64,000 nucleotides of DNA from Bin52 sp965243345 (GTDB lineage Bacteria > Pseudomonadota > Alphaproteobacteria > Thalassobaculales > Thalassobaculaceae). The notes beneath the pieces are model-generated. The model ran no database searches and was not told the DNA's origin. It saw nothing but the letters and a program-made list of their open reading frames with translations. This document shows, in pieces, positions 19,573 to 27,944 of the stretch. The number at the start of each line of letters is the position of its first letter. The stretch's first letter is position 1. The translations under genes and the position numbers were made by a program. The stretch is from positions 2,418,001 through 2,482,000 of the forward strand of contig CBDEUR010000003.1 of NCBI GenBank assembly GCA_965243345.1, read 5' to 3'.

Positions 19573-20835
19573 TCAACCGAACATGTCGGCGGTGATGCCG
19601 GTGTACCAGCCTTCCGATTCCTCGTAGGTGGCCTTGCGCAGCTCCGCGCTCTCGCCGGTCTTGGAAATGAACCCGCCCGTGTTCTTGATCTTCTCGTCGG
19701 TCGCCTCGTAGGACGCGCCGACCTTCACGCCGTTCTCGGCGGAAATCAGCGACCAGCAGGTATTGGAGTACCGGGCCGGGAACACCTTCGAGTCCGTCAG
19801 CGCACCACGCACCGCGTTGGCGCAGACCTTGGCCTGGCTGTTCGCCGAGAACCCGGACTTGGGCATGTCGCCCTGCTGCGAGGCATCACCGAGCACGTGA
19901 ACGTTCGGATCCGTCCGCGACGACATGTCGTAGGCGCTGACTGGCGCCCAGTTGCCGTCGGTCACCCCGGCGATCTCGGCAATGCGTCCTGCCTTCATGG
20001 CCGGGATGACGTTGCACGCATCGACCTTGGTGGTCTCGCCGTCGATGGTGACGGTCATGGCCGCCGGGTCGACCGAGACCTTGTCGCCGCCGAAGTCGGG
20101 GCCGATCCAGTCGATCATGCCGTCGTAGTGGTCGCCCCAGCCCTCCTGGAACAGCGCCATCTTGGAGAACTTGGGCTTGGGATCGGCAATGATGATCTTC
20201 GCGGTCGGGTTCGCGGACTTCAGGTGGTGCGCGACCATGCAGATCCGTTCGTACGGGCCCGGGGGACACCGGAACGGGTTCGGCGGCGCGATCATGGCAT
20301 AGACCCCACCCTCGGGCATGGCACGGATCTGGGCACGCAGCAACTCGCTCTGCGATCCCGCCTTGTAGGCATGCGGCATCGCGTTCTGCGCCGTGATGTC
20401 CCAGCCCTCGACCGAACCGTCGACGAAGTCGATGCCCGGCGAGAGGATGAGCCTGTCATACGACAGCGTGGCACCGCCGGCGAGGCTGACCGTGCGCGCG
20501 GACCGGTCGACCCCGACCGCCCAGTCGTGCACAACGTTGATGCCAAAGTCGCTCGCCAGCCGGCCGTAGGTGTGGCCGATGTCGGCAACCTCCTTGAACC
20601 CCCCGATGTAGAGGTTGGAGAAGAAGCAGGTGTAGTAGGTCCGGGTGGGCTCAACCAGGGTCACGTCGATCGCGCCCTTGCTGTCCTTGGCGATGTAGCG
20701 CGCCGCGGTCGCACCGCCGGCGCCGCCGCCGATGACCACGACCCGCCCGCGCGCCTGACCGACCACCTGCGGGGCCGCCAGCGCCGCGGTCGTCGCGGCA
20801 CCCGTGCCCAGGAACGTCCTTCTGTTCATCTTCAT
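19573..20835 (-). CDS. soxF: SoxF / flavocytochrome c sulfide dehydrogenase flavoprotein subunit
   Basis: 420 residues. A twin-arginine signal (MNRRTFLGTGAA) precedes an FAD-binding pyridine-nucleotide-disulfide-type domain (VVVIGGGAGGATAARYI, about 34-50). Cysteines in YYTCFF and in YSNTCW (near the C-terminus) correspond to the redox cysteines of FCSD flavoproteins, which oxidise sulfide in the periplasm and pass electrons to a c-type cytochrome subunit. ATG 20835 is chosen because GGAGGAA lies about 7 bases upstream. It is the last gene of the soxXYZABCDEF operon, and its partner is the diheme SoxE just upstream. Confidence 0.9.
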   Translation of the reverse strand: MKMNRRTFLGTGAATTAALAAPQVVGQARGRVVVIGGGAGGATAARYIAKDSKGAIDVTLVEPTRTYYTCFFSNLYIGGFKEVADIGHTYGRLASDFGINVVHDWAVGVDRSARTVSLAGGATLSYDRLILSPGIDFVDGSVEGWDITAQNAMPHAYKAGSQSELLRAQIRAMPEGGVYAMIAPPNPFRCPPGPYERICMVAHHLKSANPTAKIIIADPKPKFSKMALFQEGWGDHYDGMIDWIGPDFGGDKVSVDPAAMTVTIDGETTKVDACNVIPAMKAGRIAEIAGVTDGNWAPVSAYDMSSRTDPNVHVLGDASQQGDMPKSGFSANSQAKVCANAVRGALTDSKVFPARYSNTCWSLISAENGVKVGASYEATDEKIKNTGGFISKTGESAELRKATYEESEGWYTGITADMFG

Positions 20836-20881
20836 TGCCGTTTCCTCCATGTTGCCACTGCGGCGACGGCCGGCTTCACCG

Positions 20882-21619
20882 TCACTCGCCCGGATTTTCG
20901 AAAAACGCGGCCAGCGCCGCAATCTCCTCGTCACCCAGCCTGCGCGCGATCATCTGCATGACCGGGTGGTCGCGCCGCCCGGACCTGTAGGCATGCATCG
21001 CGATCACGAAACGGTCCGCCGGCCAGCGCACGATCGACGGGATCCCCGAATCACCGCCGTCTGCCCGGTGGCAGGTGACGCATTCTCCGCTCAGCCAGGC
21101 ACCGTATTCCGCGTCACCCCTGATCGCGAGGACCGCAGGGTCGATACCGTGGTCCTGGCCGTCACCCGTCCTCGCGATGCCGGACCCGTCGCCGATCCCG
21201 CGCAGGAACGCGATGAGGTTGCGCCGGTCGACGGCGTCCGGGAGCCCGTCGAAACTCATCGGTGAGCCTGGAACGAGCGAGTCGGGATCCGCCAGCAACT
21301 GCTCCAGCGCCGCCTCGTCCCAGACCAGGCCCCGGTCCCGCAGGCGCAGGAAGGCCGGCGAGTAGGCGAAGGTCCCGTGGCTCGCCGCCAGCCGGCCGAA
21401 CAGCCCGTTCAGCTGCGGACCGATCCCGTGCTTCGCTCCGGCGCCGATCTCGTGACAGCCCTCGCACTCACCGAAGACCACGCGCCCGGCCTCGGCATCG
21501 CCGGGCTGCGCCTGCACCGACCCGGCGTGGATCGCAACCGCGAGGAGCAGGACCAGCACCCGCACAACCGCGCCCGTTCCGCCCCCCTCGCTCCCGGTAC
21601 CGGCGATGACGGCCCCCAT
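20882..21619 (-). CDS. soxE: SoxE-type diheme cytochrome c
   Basis: 245 residues, exported (hydrophobic signal at about 19-35), with two c-type heme sites: C52-E-G-C-H and CVTCH near residue 181. Paracoccus SoxE has the same two-heme layout and partners with the SoxF flavoprotein, like FccA with FccB. The start lies 6 bases after the soxD stop, and soxF follows 46 bases downstream. It probably accepts electrons from SoxF. The N-terminus before the signal is glycine-rich and the start may be a little further downstream. Confidence 0.85.
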   Translation of the reverse strand: MGAVIAGTGSEGGGTGAVVRVLVLLLAVAIHAGSVQAQPGDAEAGRVVFGECEGCHEIGAGAKHGIGPQLNGLFGRLAASHGTFAYSPAFLRLRDRGLVWDEAALEQLLADPDSLVPGSPMSFDGLPDAVDRRNLIAFLRGIGDGSGIARTGDGQDHGIDPAVLAIRGDAEYGAWLSGECVTCHRADGGDSGIPSIVRWPADRFVIAMHAYRSGRRDHPVMQMIARRLGDEEIAALAAFFENPGE

Positions 21620-21625
21620 GCCCGT

Positions 21626-22630
21626 TCAGCCTCCCTCGCTCCTGATGTAGGCGATCACGGCCTCGATGTCGGCGTCCTTCCTCAAGCCGGCGAACACCAT
21701 CTTCGTCCCCTTCAGGTACCGCCTGGGATTGGCGAGGAACCCCGCCATTTCCCTGTCATCCCACACCCGGCCCTCCTCTGCCGCCTGCCGGAATACCTTC
21801 GAGTACCTGAACCCCTCGACGTCGCCCATCCTGCGCCCGAACACGCCGGAGAGTGTCGGACCGATTCGGTTCCTGCGGTCATCACCGACGGTATGACAGG
21901 CCTTGCATTTTCGAAACACTTTCTTGCCGGCGCTGACCAGTTCCGGGTCGGGTTGCGCGGCGGCGGCAGCCGCGGCCACGGCAGGCACGGTATCCGTGCC
22001 TTCGTCCTGCGGCGTGACGTCGAGCACCACGGCCCGCATGGTGATGGCCACGGAATCCTTACAGTCGCGCATGCACGGCTCGCCCCGCCAGGCCGCATAC
22101 TCGGTCACGGGACGGTCATCGACGATGAACCCGCCGGCGTTTGGTAATTCGATCTCCCCGAAGGTCTCGTGACCGAGTTCGAACTCCTCGTCGACCAGAT
22201 CGTTCGAGTACAGGATGTAGGCCACGATCGCGTAGACCTCGTCGGGCTCGAGTGTCTGCGCGGCGCCGTAGGGCATCGAGCGGCTGACGTAGTCCCACAC
22301 CGTCGACAGGTACGGCCAGTAGGACCCGACGGTCTTGACCGGATCCTCGTCCGCCAGGGTGTCCTCTCCGCCGGCGAGTTCCGGCCAGTTGTCCACCCCT
22401 TCCGCGAACTCGCCGTGGCAGGCGGCGCATTTCTCGCTGAACAGTTCCTCGCCGACGGCCACGCTGCCGCTGCCCCGCGGCAGGCCGGTACCGTCGGGCA
22501 GGATGTCGACATCCCACGCCGCGACCTCCTCGGGCAGCGCCGGACGGCCGAGACCGAACCGGTCCGACGCCAGGACCGGCGACGCGAGCAGGAGCGCCGC
22601 CGCCACCACCAGTTCAGGACACTTCCACAT
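21626..22630 (-). CDS. soxD: SoxD diheme cytochrome c subunit of sulfane dehydrogenase
   Basis: 334 residues with a signal peptide (about 1-22) and two heme sites, C68-A-A-C71-H and CKACH near residue 241. The C-terminal half resembles mitochondrial-type cytochrome c (GPTLSGVFGRRMG, then KGTKMVFAGL), as in other SoxD proteins. SoxCD removes six electrons from the sulfane sulfur bound to SoxYZ. The gene overlaps the end of soxC by 17 bases, so the subunits are likely coupled in translation. An alanine-rich linker (about residues 215-228) joins the halves. Confidence 0.92.
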   Translation of the reverse strand: MWKCPELVVAAALLLASPVLASDRFGLGRPALPEEVAAWDVDILPDGTGLPRGSGSVAVGEELFSEKCAACHGEFAEGVDNWPELAGGEDTLADEDPVKTVGSYWPYLSTVWDYVSRSMPYGAAQTLEPDEVYAIVAYILYSNDLVDEEFELGHETFGEIELPNAGGFIVDDRPVTEYAAWRGEPCMRDCKDSVAITMRAVVLDVTPQDEGTDTVPAVAAAAAAAQPDPELVSAGKKVFRKCKACHTVGDDRRNRIGPTLSGVFGRRMGDVEGFRYSKVFRQAAEEGRVWDDREMAGFLANPRRYLKGTKMVFAGLRKDADIEAVIAYIRSEGG

Positions 22631-23879
22631 TCTCGGTCACCCCGTCGGCCCTGACATGCCAGGTCTGGATACAGTTGTTGTGGTAGATCGAGTTCAGGCC
22701 CCGGACCTCGCGCAGCTGCCGCTTGGTCGGCTGCACGTAGCCGGTCTCGTCGATGGCCCGCGACTGCAGCAGCATCTCCTCGCCGCTCCACGTCGTATCG
22801 AGATAGAACCGCGTGAGTGCCCGGTCCTGGCCGGGAGCTGCGAGCCGAGCCGTTTCCCAGTTGATCCCGCCGTCACGCGACACGTCGACGCGCGTGATGC
22901 GCCCGTGGCCGGACCAGGCGAGACCGGTAATCACCAGCGGGCCGGCGCCATGCGCGACCGGAGACTGCGGACTGGGCGAGGTGATCACCGACTTCGCATC
23001 CATCACCCAGGTCCACTTGCGCGAGGTCCCGTCGGCCAGGGTGTCGGTGTATTTCGAGGTTTCCTCGCGGCTTTCCACCGGTTCGGCCAGCACCTCCACG
23101 CGGCGCAGCCACTTCACCCACAGGTTGCCCTCCCATCCCGGGACCACCAGCCGGACCGGGTAGCCATGCTCCTTGCGCAGGGCCTCGCCATTGGCCTTGA
23201 AGGCGACGAGGACGTCGTCAAGCGCCTTCTCGAGCGGCAGGGACCGCCCGTTGGACGAGGCGTCGGCCCCCTCGACAAAGATCCACTTGCCGGCAACCGC
23301 GCCCGCCGCCCCGAGACCGGCCTCTTCGAGCAGGGTACGCAACGGCACCCCGGAGTATTCCATGTTGTGAACCATGCCGTGGGTGAACTGGGCACCGTTC
23401 AGCTGCGCCCCGGCCCACTCCATGCCGGTATTGGCCGCGCACTCGCAGAAACACACCCGGTTGACCCGGGGAAACCGCTCGAGATCGGCGTAGGTGAACA
23501 CCATCGGCGTGTCGACCAGGCCATTGATCAGCAGGCGCCAGTCCTGTTTGCGCACATCGATCGCACCGGAATGGTGTCGCTCGAACGCGCATCCCTGCGG
23601 CGTGATGGTCCCGTCGAGCGCGTGGATCGGAGTGAAGTTGACCGAGGAGACGGTATCGGCCGTCAACCAGCCGACATTGCGCCTGACGACATGCTTCTCG
23701 TGTTCGGTCGGCATGCCGTAGGGGACCGCGTCCACCCCGTCACCCAGCGTCGAGGCCCAGTCCTGTACCCGTGTGATCAGGGGATCGGGAGCCGCATCGG
23801 CCACGGCCGGGACCGCGGTGGCAGCACCCGCGACCAGGCCTCCGCCCAGCAATCCGCGACGACTGATCCGCGCTGTCAT
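22614..23879 (-). CDS. soxC: SoxC molybdopterin subunit of sulfane dehydrogenase
   Basis: 421 residues. A twin-arginine signal (ISRRGLLGGG) is followed by a sulfite-oxidase-type molybdenum domain. The cysteine ligand is C147 within CFCECAAN, in the usual E-C-x-x-N setting, and a C-terminal dimerisation domain follows (about 300-410). With SoxD it forms the periplasmic sulfane dehydrogenase of the complete Sox pathway, so thiosulfate can be taken to sulfate without sulfur globules. It lies 21 bases after soxB and overlaps soxD. Confidence 0.93.
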   Translation of the reverse strand: MTARISRRGLLGGGLVAGAATAVPAVADAAPDPLITRVQDWASTLGDGVDAVPYGMPTEHEKHVVRRNVGWLTADTVSSVNFTPIHALDGTITPQGCAFERHHSGAIDVRKQDWRLLINGLVDTPMVFTYADLERFPRVNRVCFCECAANTGMEWAGAQLNGAQFTHGMVHNMEYSGVPLRTLLEEAGLGAAGAVAGKWIFVEGADASSNGRSLPLEKALDDVLVAFKANGEALRKEHGYPVRLVVPGWEGNLWVKWLRRVEVLAEPVESREETSKYTDTLADGTSRKWTWVMDAKSVITSPSPQSPVAHGAGPLVITGLAWSGHGRITRVDVSRDGGINWETARLAAPGQDRALTRFYLDTTWSGEEMLLQSRAIDETGYVQPTKRQLREVRGLNSIYHNNCIQTWHVRADGVTENVEVS

Positions 23880-23900
23880 GGCATTCCTCCTTCTGCCCGC

Positions 23901-25598
23901 CTATCCGCCGACGACGGTAACGGCAGTGTTGGGCGTGACGGTGACCGTCCCGAGCCTGCGGACATGGGCCTCGACGACGTCCCAGATCGGCGGCCCCCGG
24001 GTGCCCTCGTTGACCGATGCCCAGCCGGCAACGACATAGTCGCGCGCCGGGTCGATGGCCTCGCCGGTCCGCAGCAGCACCAGGTCGCTGATCCGTGATC
24101 CCCGGGGCCTGTCGATCTCCAGCCGGTAACCGATGCCGCCGGTGCGGACCATGTCGCCGCCCTGCTGGTAATACGGGTCGGGGTGGAAGATGTTGTCGGC
24201 GACATCCTCGAGCACCTCCCTGAGGAATGCTCCCGGCATCCCGGTGCGGTAGGCCGCACCATAGGTCATCGAGGTGACGTTCCAGATGTCCTCGCGCGTG
24301 ATCGCCTGGCCCGGGATCAGCGTCGGCCCCCAGCGCACGCCGGGAGACAGCGCGATCTCGGCATCGCGCTCGGACAGCAGCGCGTCGCAGATGACGTCGT
24401 CCCAGGTGCCGTTGAAGTTGCCGCGCCGGTAGAGCAGCGAGCCGGTGTGCCCGATCACCTCGCCCAGCGCCTCGAGATGAGGCGCGCGCTCGGCCTCGAT
24501 CAGCCGGGCCATCGCCGGATCCGGCGCGATGACATCGGCGAAGACCGGAATCAGCCGGTGCCGCCACCCCCGCATCCGGCCGCCCCCGACATCGAGGTCG
24601 ATCCGGCTGACGAACTTCCCGTTCGAGCCCGACGGCACGATGATGGTGCTGCCGGCCAGGACCGGTTCGGGAAGCGCGTCATGGGTGTGGCCGGACAGGA
24701 TCACGTCGATTCCGGAGACGATCCCCGCCATCTTCTTGTCGACGTCGAACCCGTTGTGCGAGAGCACCACCACGCAGTCCGCGCCGTCACCGCGCACCTC
24801 GTCGACCATTTCCTGCATGTGTTCGTCGCGAACGCCGAACGAGTACTCCGGAAACATCCAGCGCGGATTGGCGATCGGCGTGTAGGGGAAGGCCTGGCCG
24901 ATGACGGCAATCCTCGCACCACCGCGCTCGAACACGGCATGGGGCGCAAACAGCTCGGCCGGCTCGTCCCACTCGGCATCGAAGATGTTCTGACCCAGCG
25001 CGGCGAACGGCAGGCTCCCGACCAGCTCGCGCACTCGCTCCGAACCGAGGGTGAACTCCCAGTGGAACGTCATCGCGTCCGGGCGCAACGCGTTCATCGC
25101 GTTCACCATGTCCTGGCCGGCGGTGTGATGGCAGGTATAGGAGCCGTGCCAGGTGTCTCCGCCGTCGAGCAGCAGCGCATCGGGGCGGTCGGCACGGATC
25201 GCGTTGATGACGGTTGCCACCCGGTCGAGTCCACCAACCCGGCCGTAGGCGCGCGCGAGTGCCGCGAAGTCGCCGGAACTGAGCGCATAGTGCGAGGGGC
25301 TGCCGTCGGCAATGCCGTAGAGCCGCCGGTAGTCGGCGCCGGTGACATGCGGAACGGCGCCGCGATTGTCGCCCGCGCCGATGTTGACCGAGGGTTCGCG
25401 GAAATAGACCGGCTTCAGCTGGGCGTGGATGTCGGTGACGTGGATCAGGGTCACGTTGCCGAATGTCCGGAAGTCGAGCAGCTGCTCCTCGCTGAGGCTC
25501 TGGCGCGCCGCGACGCGGGCCCAGTTTCCGAAGCCCGAGGCCCCGAGCAGGGCGGAAGCGGCCATGCCCGCCTGGAGAAAGTCGCGTCTCGAGATCAT
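23901..25598 (-). CDS. soxB: SoxB thiosulfohydrolase
   Basis: 565 residues with a twin-arginine signal (SRRDFLQAG) and a two-domain 5'-nucleotidase fold. The dimetal-site motifs are all visible: DIHAQ (D56, H58), GGDTWHGS (about 144), GQNIF, SHNGFD and GHTHD (about 293). SoxB hydrolyses the terminal sulfone from the SoxY cysteine adduct as sulfate. The GGDTW(H)GS histidine replaces the glutamine more often seen. An 88-base gap with a small hairpin separates it from soxA. Confidence 0.95.
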   Translation of the reverse strand: MISRRDFLQAGMAASALLGASGFGNWARVAARQSLSEEQLLDFRTFGNVTLIHVTDIHAQLKPVYFREPSVNIGAGDNRGAVPHVTGADYRRLYGIADGSPSHYALSSGDFAALARAYGRVGGLDRVATVINAIRADRPDALLLDGGDTWHGSYTCHHTAGQDMVNAMNALRPDAMTFHWEFTLGSERVRELVGSLPFAALGQNIFDAEWDEPAELFAPHAVFERGGARIAVIGQAFPYTPIANPRWMFPEYSFGVRDEHMQEMVDEVRGDGADCVVVLSHNGFDVDKKMAGIVSGIDVILSGHTHDALPEPVLAGSTIIVPSGSNGKFVSRIDLDVGGGRMRGWRHRLIPVFADVIAPDPAMARLIEAERAPHLEALGEVIGHTGSLLYRRGNFNGTWDDVICDALLSERDAEIALSPGVRWGPTLIPGQAITREDIWNVTSMTYGAAYRTGMPGAFLREVLEDVADNIFHPDPYYQQGGDMVRTGGIGYRLEIDRPRGSRISDLVLLRTGEAIDPARDYVVAGWASVNEGTRGPPIWDVVEAHVRRLGTVTVTPNTAVTVVGG

Positions 25599-25641
25599 CT
25601 GCTCATGGGCCTGTACAATCCGAATGCGGGCGCGTGTCCTT

Positions 25642-25660
25642 TACGGGGAACCACCCCGTA
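25642..25660 (-). other. hairpin between soxA and soxB
   Basis: TACGGGG (25642-25648) and CCCCGTA (25654-25660) form a perfect 7-bp stem with loop AACCA, in the only sizeable gap inside the operon. It could set relative transcript levels of soxA and soxB. No T-run follows, so it is unlikely to stop transcription fully. Confidence 0.3.
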
Positions 25661-25686
25661 CCTCCCGGCACGGGACGGCACACCGG

Positions 25687-26550
25687 TCAGTTGCGCACGG
25701 ACGGTCCCTCGACGCTCAGTCCGTTGCCCCGCGAGGCGACGTAGAGTTCAAGCGCGACGAACTCGGGCGAACCCGGGGCGAAGGTATGGGCGCGGGTGTC
25801 TCGCAAACATCCATTGAACCGGGAATGCAGCGCGATCAGCCTGGCGTTCTCCAGCCTGTAGGCCGGGAACCCGTTGGTGTGTCCCTGGCTCAGGTGATCT
25901 GCCCGGATCATGTTGCCGTAGTTGTCCTCGTGACAGTTGGCACAGGACAGTTCGAGCTGACCGAAACGCGTGTAATACATCTTCCTGCCGCGCTCCCACG
26001 TTGCCCCTGCCGGCCCGTCGATGGCGACATTGACCGGCATGCCGCGCGAGACCGACGCCAGCAGCGCGGCCATGCTGGTCATCTCCTCACCCTCGTACTG
26101 CCACGACTCGGCGCCCATCCGGGTGGTGCGGCAGTCATTGACCTGCATCTCGATGCTGCGGACCTCGCCCGCTGCCGGGTTCCATTTCGGGTACACCGCC
26201 CTCACACCGGCCATGGTGGAGACATCGTCATGGCAGGACGCGCAGGACTTCCCCGCGCTGCCGTCCGCCATCGACCAGACCTCCGCCGCGGCCTCGACGA
26301 GGAGCATGGCGGGATTGTCGAAGTCGTCCATCTGCATGGCCTGGGTCTCGTCGGTGCGGAACCGCCAGCCCGACCAGATCCTGTCGAATCCCTCCACATG
26401 CGCTGGAGGGCTGGTCTCGGTCACCATCCGGATCTCCCCGTTGACGACGAGTTCATCGTTGTCGGGGCCGGGACCGGCGAGGACCGATGCGCTGGCCAGC
26501 AGCGCCGCGGCAACGCCGAGCGTGCCGGTTGTCCCGGGCCCGAGCGTCAC
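25687..26550 (-). CDS. soxA: SoxA diheme cytochrome c
   Basis: 287 residues after a signal peptide (about 1-25). It has two heme sites, C103-A-S-C106-H107 and CANCH further on, and the reactive cysteine of the C-terminal domain in FNGCLRDTRA. SoxAX joins thiosulfate to the SoxY carrier cysteine. GTG 26550 is chosen as start because GGGGAGGGG lies directly upstream; the frame before it overlaps soxZ and is not protein-like. It is the fourth gene of the operon, 40 bases after soxZ. Confidence 0.93.
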   Translation of the reverse strand: MTLGPGTTGTLGVAAALLASASVLAGPGPDNDELVVNGEIRMVTETSPPAHVEGFDRIWSGWRFRTDETQAMQMDDFDNPAMLLVEAAAEVWSMADGSAGKSCASCHDDVSTMAGVRAVYPKWNPAAGEVRSIEMQVNDCRTTRMGAESWQYEGEEMTSMAALLASVSRGMPVNVAIDGPAGATWERGRKMYYTRFGQLELSCANCHEDNYGNMIRADHLSQGHTNGFPAYRLENARLIALHSRFNGCLRDTRAHTFAPGSPEFVALELYVASRGNGLSVEGPSVRN

Positions 26551-26590
26551 GAACCCCTCCCCGCTTCGCGCGGTGCGAAAGCGCGCACCG

Positions 26591-26920
26591 TTACCCGACC
26601 TTGATCTTCCTGGACTTGGTGTAGACGGATCCGTCGTCGTCGTACCAGGTGAAGGTGAACTCGCCCGCCTCGGGAACGACGGCATCGAACTGGAAATACG
26701 GATTGGTGGAGATCGCCGGCTGCATGGCCACGTCGATCACGTTCTGGCCGTTGAAGTCGACCACGAAGCGGTTGATGATCGAGCGGGGAATCAGGTTTCC
26801 CTGCTTGTCCCTGCGCTGGCCGCTCTCCATCTTGTGACGGATCAGGGTCTTGATCGTGATCGTCTCGCCCGGGCTTGCGGACTTCGGAACCTTGACCCGG
26901 GGCTTCACACCCTTTGCCAT
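26591..26920 (-). CDS. soxZ: SoxZ sulfur-compound chelating protein
   Basis: 109 residues, the usual SoxZ length, starting MAKGVKPRVKVP with the immunoglobulin-like fold segments GETITIKTLIRHKMESG and TNPYFQFDAVVPEAG. SoxZ pairs with SoxY to hold the sulfur intermediates in the periplasm; it has no signal of its own and is exported with SoxY. It lies 20 bases after soxY. Confidence 0.95.
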   Translation of the reverse strand: MAKGVKPRVKVPKSASPGETITIKTLIRHKMESGQRRDKQGNLIPRSIINRFVVDFNGQNVIDVAMQPAISTNPYFQFDAVVPEAGEFTFTWYDDDGSVYTKSRKIKVG

Positions 26921-26940
26921 CCTGTCTTCCCCCTGCTGTC

Positions 26941-27363
26941 TCAGCCGCCGCAGCCGCCGATGGTCACCTTGACCGCCGACCGCGCCATCTGGAACGACCC
27001 GTCCTCCATTCGCGCCACCGCGATCACGTTCTGGGTCCTGGCGAGCCTGATCCGGGTCGACGCCGTGCGGGTCGGGTTGAGCGGCCCGAACCTGATCACC
27101 GCAACATCCGGCACCGGGTTGCCGTCGGCGAACAGCGCGACCAGTGACGCACCGGGCGCGCTGACGCTGATCGGCACCGTGTTGCCGTTCTCCGCGATCT
27201 CCGGCGCATCGAGCGTGATCACCCCCTCACCCGGCACCGCGTCGCCCGTCAGCGCGGCGATCGCGTCCTCGGTCGGCGTCGCGAAGGCGGGCAGGCTGCC
27301 GGTGCCGGCGGCGGCCACGGCGCCCGAGCCGAGCACAAGCAGGTCTCGTCGTGTCAATTCCAT
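26941..27363 (-). CDS. soxY: SoxY sulfur carrier protein
   Basis: 140 residues with a twin-arginine signal (LTRRDLLVLGSG) and the diagnostic C-terminal swinging arm GGCGG, whose C138 carries all sulfur intermediates of the cycle. It is co-exported with SoxZ. It begins 22 bases after the soxX stop. Confidence 0.96.
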   Translation of the reverse strand: MELTRRDLLVLGSGAVAAAGTGSLPAFATPTEDAIAALTGDAVPGEGVITLDAPEIAENGNTVPISVSAPGASLVALFADGNPVPDVAVIRFGPLNPTRTASTRIRLARTQNVIAVARMEDGSFQMARSAVKVTIGGCGG

Positions 27364-27385
27364 CGATCTCTCCCGTTGCCTGGCC

Positions 27386-27901
27386 TCACTCCTGCCCGAG
27401 CGTCATCAGGTAGGCGACGACATCCTCCACCTGCTGGGCGGACAGCAGCGGCTGCACCCCGCCCTCGGGCGGTTTGCCGGTAAACGCATCGCCAACCCGG
27501 ATGAAACCCTCGGTCCGGTAGAACGACGGCATCAGCGATCCCTCGAACATGACCTTGGCATCGGCGACGATGCCGCGGATCTCCGCCTCCGACCAGCGGT
27601 CGGCCACGCCGTCGAGCGAGGGCCCGATGTCGCCGTGCCACTGCAGGTGCGCAAGCCCGGTGACCTGGTGACACGCGATGCAGTTCCCGGCCCCCTTGTC
27701 CATGATCAGTGCGCCCGCCTCCGAATCACCGGGCTTTCCGCTCAGGGAATGCTCGACCGCGCCTTCCACGAAGACCACCGCGCCTGGCTTGACGCTCTCC
27801 GCAGCCACCGCCGTGACCAGGACAAGCCCCAGCACGAGCCCGGCCGGCAGTCCGACCACCTGCCAGCCGCATGAGGCCTCCCCGGAACGCCGTGTCGTCA
27901 T
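27386..27901 (-). CDS. soxX: SoxX monoheme cytochrome c
   Basis: 171 residues, membrane-type signal at about 14-34, one heme site (C74-I-A-C77-H) and the distal methionine segment SLMPSFYR. Together with SoxA it forms the SoxAX thiotransferase. ATG 27901 is preceded almost immediately by GGGAGGGG, which lies in the direct repeat left by the tnpB element. Because that repeat restores the ribosome-binding site, translation should survive the insertion, but transcription must now come from inside the element or read through it. An upstream ATG (27943) would lie inside the element and is unlikely. Confidence 0.9.
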   Translation of the reverse strand: MTTRRSGEASCGWQVVGLPAGLVLGLVLVTAVAAESVKPGAVVFVEGAVEHSLSGKPGDSEAGALIMDKGAGNCIACHQVTGLAHLQWHGDIGPSLDGVADRWSEAEIRGIVADAKVMFEGSLMPSFYRTEGFIRVGDAFTGKPPEGGVQPLLSAQQVEDVVAYLMTLGQE

Positions 27902-27903
27902 CC

Positions 27904-27912
27904 CCTCCCATA
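27904..27912. repeat. direct repeat (target-site-duplication-like), left copy
   Basis: CCTCCCATA here and at 29215-29223. Two further C residues match on the outer side, giving 11 bp in all. It borders the tnpB element and overlaps the soxX ribosome-binding site on the other strand. Confidence 0.7.
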
Positions 27913-27944
27913 GGGACTTATCAAGAAAGGTTGACGCACTCATG
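27913..27944. repeat. terminal inverted repeat, left end
   Basis: Runs GGGACTTATCAAG - AAAGGTTGAC - GCACTCATG. It pairs with the complement of 29182-29214 (GGGCTTACAAGG-like, AAAGGTTGAC, AGCACGTCATG) with small gaps. It contains the tnpB stop codon. Confidence 0.75.

Noticed and set aside
19324..27874. Long plus-strand open frames through the sox genes (19324-20961, 22335-24098, 24183-25817, 26021-27874)
   Set aside because: They are antisense to soxF, soxC/D, soxB and soxA-X, have arginine- and proline-rich random composition, and arise from high GC content.
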